Shown here in pieces: positions 10,156-15,844 of a stretch of DNA of 15,844 bases. Every line of letters begins with the position of its first letter. Positions within the stretch are counted from its first letter, which is position 1. The position numbers and the translations under genes were made by a program. The notes beneath the pieces were generated by a model, which was given only the letters and a program-made list of their open reading frames with translations, was not told the origin of the DNA and ran no database searches. Source of the stretch: Conidiobolus incongruus B7586 (Eukaryota; Entomophthoromycota; Entomophthoromycetes; Entomophthorales; Conidiobolaceae); NCBI GenBank assembly GCA_000697335.1, contig JNEM01015179.1, positions 1 through 15,844 of the forward strand, given 5' to 3'.

Positions 10156-11386
10156 AATAATGGGAATTTTTTGCAATTAAAGATAAATAAACATTTTGAT
10201 ATATAATATAAATTTAATAGTTGTTTTATTATTAATAACTTTTTGCTATATTTTTAACAAACTTTTAATATATAAATAAGAATTCTTTTAATCAAAAATT
10301 AAATTTTGATATTTTATAAACTAATTAAATTTTCCTATAAAAATTGTTTTTCATATATGCTAGTTTTTTAATTACCTAAAGCAATTATAATTATATAAGT
10401 TATAATCTAAATAAATTACTAAATATCATAATTTTTTTTAGTTATTTTTATTTAAAACATTTTTATAGTTTTAATTTTATGTATTTTATAATTATTATAA
10501 AATAATATGTTTCAAATTATATTAAAAAAGTTAATTATATATAATCTCATTTAAAAAAACAATATAAAATTTATTATTAATTAATTTTCCTTTAATTAAA
10601 TAAAAGTAGCATATATTATAATAATTTATTATTATAATTAATATTTATATATTAATAAAATACTTATTTAAAAAGATTTATAATAAAGGTTAATTTAACT
10701 AAATTTAATATTTTCATTTGTATTTTATTAAAAAATTATATAAAGGGATTTAAGATTCATTAAATATAATTTTTTGTTATTTAAGTTTCTAATAATATTT
10801 AATAAGTTTTATTTAATAATAGATATTTTTTTTAAGCTTTAATTAAATTATAAGGTATTTATTTTATATTTTTATTTATTTATTTGAGTTTGAATTTTAA
10901 TATATATAAAAATATTATAAAACTAATATTAAAATAATAAACTAATTTTTCAATTAAAATAAAAAAAATATTTTTCAATATATTTTTTAATTTTATTTAT
11001 AATTAAATAAATAACTATTTAAATTTATTTTTTAATTTTTAATAAATTTTAAATAATTCCTTTTTTAACTTTAAAATAGTTTATCTAATAATAATTAGTT
11101 AATTTAAATAATATTTTATTAATCAAAGTTATTTATAAATTTTAAATAATTTTAAAGGATTTATGATTAAGTTATATTAATACCAAAATAAAAAACTTTT
11201 GAAATTATTATATAATTTATATATCATTAAATTAAACAATTAATTTTAAAAATTAATTTTTTAATCAAAAAACTATTATATATATAATTTAAAACTATAT
11301 GTTTTCTTATTTGTTTTATATATTTTTATTTATTCAAAACTAATAATATATTTGAATAATCAATAATTAAAAAATTTCCCATTATT
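10156..11386 (-). mobile_element. Repeat element copy 2, complete, with terminal inverted repeats
   Basis: The element is bounded by AATAATGGGAATTTTTT at 10156-10172 and its inverted counterpart AAAAAATTTCCCATTATT at 11369-11386. Weaker inverted similarity continues inward for some tens of bases. Its reverse complement aligns with 1-799 (its second part) and with 15141-15844 (its first part), so it is the only copy seen from end to end, 1231 bp. Base composition is extreme and no reading frame survives. No clear target-site duplication could be seen. Inverted ends and size suggest a non-autonomous DNA element (MITE-like), but this is inference; no coding sequence supports a superfamily. Confidence 0.65.
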
Positions 11387-11705
11387 ACATATTTAAGATA
11401 ATATTATAAAAATGAAAATAATCAAATATTTTCTTTAATTCAGTTACTATACTTGAAAATATTATATCATAATTTATAAAATCATTTAATTACAATTAGA
11501 AATATTTTCATAAAATGTCACATTTGGAATATATCAAGGTGGATATTTATTTTATATTTAAGGAAAGATAGAATAGTTTTGAAAAAAGTGAGGAAATGGA
11601 AAAAAACATAATGGTTATTTCGAGTTCTTTTAGGTAAAACAATTAAAGAAAATATTTAATTCAATTTTGTAATTTAAATTTCCCTGTAATATTCAAAATA
11701 ATATC
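11387..11705. other. AT-rich stretch upstream of the dead zinc-cluster gene
   Basis: ATG at 11516 opens a frame of only 18 codons. Nothing identifiable lies here, though part of it may have been the 5' end and promoter of the zinc-cluster gene that follows. Confidence 0.4.
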
Positions 11706-13223
11706 AATAATTTTACAACTGATTCTTTGATCTTCAAATAAAGCAAATTTGCTTGTTCAAAATGTCGATTGGCTAAAAAAATGTGACACAAAACTTCCTA
11801 AGTGCCCTCGGTGGGTGGAAAAAGTATTTGGATGTTAAGATTGTATTAAACTTGATAATAATCCAAAAATTTTAAATAGCCAAATTCAAACTATACAAAC
11901 TGAACAACTGAAAGATTGTATTACTTAATTATGATAAAAATGGAAGTATATATTAGTATATATTAGTATATTACTAAGATAATATAATCAAAGTACAATT
12001 ACCATCAACATTCAAGTTTTCTATTATATATCCAAATGGGACAATTTATTTCTCTCACTCTCAAGCTGTGAAATTTATTCAAAATTCAAAAATAATATTA
12101 ATATTATTTTTGAGAAGAGATATAATTACTCAGCTCAATGATGACTCATTCTCTAAAATTTTGGTTGATACAAATAAGATCACATTTTGAATTCTTTGTT
12201 TTGGCCTTACTGATGCAAATTTGGAATATTTTCATATATACCATCCTTTATTCAGTTCTGTTTATTCTGATATTCGTGAATGTTGGATCTGTGCCAACTG
12301 TATTTATATCTTGGTATATGAAATGCATATATTTCGTAACAAGTTCACCAATTAAAGAATAAAGCGATTGAAGGAAACCACCTTGCAAAATTTGTCAAAA
12401 TGTCCAGTTGAAAAGTGATGCAACATTATGACATTATCAGATAATATAAATTAATATAGGGGATGATGGAACAAAGAGAATGTATTTATATAACGCTATT
12501 AAACTTAGGGAGCTATTAAGTGCATCTATTAGATACAATCCTTTAATCGTTAAAGATAAATATGAAAGATACCTTTGTTTAATAAATTGAACTTACTCTA
12601 GCCATAGCGATTTTTTCATCCGAATTTTCATTTTCAAAAAGTTGGTGATTTTTACCTGAAATTCTATTGAAGCCTACAGCTGAATAATCTTTATCAAGTC
12701 AATTACCAGAACTGCTTGATAGCACATAGTATTCAAGCTACTCACAACCTTACATTATGGAAAACCTGAAAATTAGTCTTCTAACACAAATAATAAAATC
12801 AAATCAATTTTATATGTATAAAATTGCTCAGTTTTCAAAAGCTGAATGGAATATTATGTGTTAATATAGCATATTTTCGACTCAGGTTTCTCAAATACTG
12901 AAGAGTTGGAATGACTTTATCTATTAAGGAAGTATTAACTATATACCCCACCATTTAATAATTTCTCTGTTACTATAACAGAAGCCTATTGAATTCAATT
13001 AAACTTCGATTTGATAGAGTGCATGATATCTGTTAATGAGCCTTGGGAGAGAGTATATTGCATATTATTAATGTGCTTTGTCGAATGTTGAAAATGTAAA
13101 AACAAGAATTCTGATTCAAACGAAATTCAGGATATCTTTAACCGCCGTATTTTTTTTATTAGCAACTTAATCAATATGAGTCCAGAGAATGATGATCATA
13201 TAATCAGAAATTATTATAATTAA
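11706..13223 (+). pseudogene. Dead Zn2Cys6 (Gal4-type) fungal transcription factor
   Basis: 11754-11835 preserves a zinc-cluster DNA-binding domain: Cys codons at 11754, 11763, 11782, 11803 and 11833, spaced C-x2-C-x6-C-x6-C-x2-[W]-x6-C, with the typical CR..KK and KCDTKLPKC wording. The fifth Cys (11812) is now Trp (TGT to TGG). The A run at 11775-11781 is 7 long where 9 would keep frame, and stops flank the domain (TAA at 11739 and 11836). Downstream, 12206-12275 reads LTDANLEYFHIYHPLFSSVY, like the start of the fungal transcription factor middle homology region (YFxxFHPxFP). 12480-12545, in another frame, reads LRELLSASIRYNP, like the ARELL segment of the same domain. Many further stops follow. 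13108-13223 is a last open fragment; the 3' limit is uncertain. Zinc-cluster factors usually activate metabolic genes; the target of this one is unknown. Confidence 0.75.
11946..11973. repeat. 10-bp tandem repeat
   Basis: GTATATATTA is repeated twice exactly (11946-11965), followed by a partial third unit GTATATTA. It lies inside the dead zinc-cluster gene, between its DNA-binding part and its middle region. Confidence 0.7.
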
Positions 13224-14434
13224 TTGATAGTATGCGCACTTCGATTTTAAAAACCGAGTATTGTTTTTTCCTTCCCATGGTTCTATATATCCATTAAGGT
13301 TTTAAATAATAGAATCGGACAATAATGTCACTTAATCAAATTAAAATATTTAGTGCGAAATTTATATAAATGATCATTATGTTAAATTGAGAATTTTTAT
13401 AGGTATATTATAAGTCAATTTTGTAATTAAATATGAATAAAATAATAATGGATTGTTATTTTTAAAATGATTTGAGATAATTGGGTATAGTTTGTATTCA
13501 TATTGAGTAGACAAATTTAGGTTTGGTTTTAAACTTAACAAAAACTCAAATGGTGAAATCTTTAATTTAAAATTAGAAAAGTGTTACTCTATTAGTACTA
13601 ATATCAATATTACAGATAGAAATTCCACATTTATAGTATTAAAAATGAAACAATTGTGATATGGAATATAGACCTTGAAATTTTTATTAACTCTATTATT
13701 AAAAGTTCATACCAAATTCTCCATATTCAATTTAAACGATCTTGGGTATAGTTGAACTTAGAGGAAATAAATTTCAAAATATTAAAAACGATATTTCAAT
13801 ATAGTAATTATATATTTCAAGTCAACCTAATTGTAACAAATTTTAAAAAAAATCATTGTTTTTTCAACCAAGTGAAAGAAATAAAATTATATTATTTATT
13901 AATTTTATTCTGATAAAGCTATATTTCAATATCAATGCACTATTTTTATGTATTCACAGATCTTAATGTTAAATATGTGAATTTAAATTATATTATCAAT
14001 AAATATATTTCCTCACACTTGATTTTTACTAACGAACTTTTTAATTGTATATTAATGTATCAAGATTGTTCTTAATGATAATATCCATTGTAGAATAATA
14101 ATATCAATACTACAGTATGAAATATGTAGAAAAATTTTTGAATGACCACAAGTCAATACAACATACTTAAATATTATTAAACATTTTACAAGTTGATCCA
14201 AAAAATATTTTTGACTTTGTTAATATAACAAATTTTAATCGAATTATCAAAGGTTCAAATTATCAATTTAGTAGTAAAAATTGAACCAAATTAATATAAA
14301 TAAATATTAATAAAAAATTATTAAACAGAATAATAAATGTTGAAATTTTAATTAAAATCATTTAATAGTTGAAACTGATTTTACATTTTTAGAAAATTTT
14401 AAAATTCAGTATTTTCAGTTATATTTTATATATC
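13224..14434. other. AT-rich stretch with decayed coding patches
   Basis: 13507-13656 is open for 50 codons on the plus strand (run FNLKLEKCYSISTNINITDR) without a plausible start. In the next 130 bases other frames give short protein-like pieces such as TILGIVELRGNKF. I do not recognise the family; it could be a separate dead gene or the far end of the zinc-cluster one. The remainder is A+T background. Confidence 0.4.
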
Positions 14435-15107
14435 AATTGAATCTAGGAAATACCTTTACAAGTCCAGGTATATGTTTACAAATGAGTCAGAAGGCGAATT
14501 AGTGGAAATGTGGTGATAATTTGCATAGTTAACAACTCAAGTTTGAAAATTCATATCCATAATTACAGTAAAATTGCGGAAAAGATCAATATCAATGCCA
14601 TCAGTAATTACCATGCGGTTAAGGTATAATCAAAAATAAAACTAAGTAATTTGAAAAATGGGTTACCCTTCTCTTTAATTAGCTGTTCCCAAATACTAAT
14701 ACATTCACTTATTTTAACAGGAATACAAACTTCACGCATAATGTCATTAACTTAGGTTTTTGTATTTCTTCATTTCAACTATCAGAGATATTCCTACTTG
14801 GTCTACAAATTGTGTAATTTCGAGATCTAAACAATAAGGTGTAGGAAAGAATTCAGCCTGTCTTATGCATGAGATAATATGGAGATTTACTCCATATATT
14901 TACTGGAAGTTAGCTTTCCTTGACATGGATATTTCTTAAAAATGTTGTATTTTTATCCTTGATATATTGCATTACTGAGTAAGAGACCAGCATATGTGAT
15001 TATATTGTAAGTTTCAGCACCAATCTAAAACAGAGGGGAATATATCTAAATATTGAGATTATATTACGAGAAAAGTAATTTATGATTACCAATTTTAAAA
15101 CTTGCAT
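14435..15107 (-). pseudogene. Unidentified dead gene with one intron
   Basis: Reading the minus strand from 15107, ATG CAA GTT TTA AAA TTG (to 15090) is followed by GTAATC at 15089-15084 and a TTTTAG ending at 15025, a 65-nt GT-AG intron of the size seen in the live genes. The next exon reads IGAETYNIITYAGLLLSNAI from 15024. After stops and frame changes it continues as RQAEFFPTPYCLDLEITQF and DQVGISLIVEMKKYKNLS (about 14860-14750), REVCIPVKISECISIWEQL and KEKGNPFFKLLSFIFDYTL (about 14738-14618), and VITDGIDIDLFRNFTVIMDM (about 14612-14552). The run of protein-like text in order on one strand, with a matching splice pattern, argues for a former gene. I do not recognise the family. At least four changes of frame or stops break it. 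Confidence 0.55.
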
Positions 15108-15140
15108 TGGAATTCTAAATATTATGACCATAGATTTAAA

Positions 15141-15844
15141 TAAATAGGAACTTTTTTAATTTCTGATTTCTTAAACATATTATTAATTTCAAATAAAAAA
15201 AATATATACAAAATAAATATGAAAATAAATACTTTTTAAATTATATATTTATATATATAATAGATTTTTAGATTATAAAAATTAAATTTTTAATATTGAT
15301 TGCTTAATTTAATTATATTTAAACTAAATATTAATTATCAAAAGTTTTTTATTTTAATATTAGTATAACTTAACTATAAATTGTCTAAAATTATTTAAAA
15401 TTTATAAATAACTTCTGGTAATAAATTATTATTGAAATCAACTATTCATCATTAATAAAATTATTTTAAAGCTAAAAAAATTATTTAAAATATATTAAAA
15501 TTTAAAAATATATTGTCAACTATTTTTTTAATTATTATTTAAAATTAGAAAAAAATTTAAAAAAACTATTCTGAATATAGTTAAGAAATTATTTTAATAT
15601 TTTGATATTCAATATAAGTTTTTTTTATATAATAAAATTGTAATTAAATTAACTAATAAAAATATAAAATAAATAGCTTATAATTCAACTAATATATAAA
15701 AAAAATTAAAATAGCTATTATTTAATAAAACTTACTAAAATATAGTTAAAAATCAAAGATTTTCAAATAAATTATTATAATTAATTAAAATTAATTTTTT
15801 TTATAGCTTATTAATAAAACATAAATTATGAAATTAAATTAAAT
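15141..15844 (+). mobile_element. Repeat element copy 3, 5' part (cut by window end)
   Basis: This begins with a degraded version of the end motif (AAATAGGAACTTTTTTAAT) and aligns to the reverse complement of 11386-10700. Matched blocks include the ttttaaattatatatttata block near 15235-15255, caaaagttttttattttaat near 15339-15358, and tttaaaatttataaataact near 15395-15414. Its last part (15708-15790) also aligns with copy 1 at 84-170, so copies 1 and 3 overlap in the element and lie in the same orientation. No surviving frame. Confidence 0.6.

Noticed and set aside
11754-11835. A live zinc-cluster gene with an intron hiding the frame change
   Set aside because: The frame change lies inside the Cys-x6-Cys loop with no splice signals, the fifth Cys is lost, and stops lie on both sides.
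12138-12362. Plus-strand open frame of 74 codons with hydrophobic product
   Set aside because: It is an out-of-frame reading of the dead zinc-cluster gene; the neighbouring frame carries the transcription-factor-like text.
1-15844. tRNA, rRNA, CRISPR or mitochondrial DNA
   Set aside because: No clover-leaf-like G+C-containing stretch, no regular spaced repeats, and spliceosomal introns in nuclear-type genes rule against these.

Overview
The window is nuclear DNA of a very AT-rich eukaryote, most likely a fungus. It carries two genes with short GT-AG introns (49-72 nt), and the debris between them includes a recognisable remnant of a Gal4-type Zn2Cys6 zinc cluster, a domain essentially limited to fungi. 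The exons have ordinary base composition, while everything around them is close to pure A+T. A kinesin-4 (absent from yeasts) together with this composition would suit an early-diverging filamentous fungus, but that placement is inference.

Layout: 1-799 is the end of a repeat element (copy 1). 800-3590 is featureless A+T. 3592-3951 holds a degraded protein-kinase remnant (+). 4257-5087 is an intact three-exon cytochrome c heme lyase gene (+). 5088-5886 is an intergenic stretch with a faint decayed coding patch. 5887-9214 is an intact seven-exon kinesin-4 gene (+) encoding 994 residues, one exon of which is only 4 nt long. 9546-9640 is a second kinase-like remnant (+). 10156-11386 is a complete 1.23-kb repeat element with inverted ends (copy 2, inverted relative to copy 1). 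11706-13223 is a dead Zn2Cys6 transcription factor gene (+). 13507-13656 is an unidentified open fragment. 14435-15107 is an unidentified, once-spliced dead gene (-). 15141-15844 is the beginning of a third repeat copy.

The two live genes are neighbours on the same strand but functionally unrelated: one attaches heme to cytochrome c in the mitochondrial intermembrane space, the other moves along microtubules. Nothing suggests an operon or cluster. The picture is two selected genes standing in a region where several former host genes have decayed towards A+T and where copies of one repeat family sit on both flanks.

The best observation is the 4-nt exon inside the kinesin P-loop: without it the invariant Gln codon of the ATP-binding loop does not exist and the frame is lost. 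Next are the zinc-cluster fossil and the three-copy inverted-repeat element.
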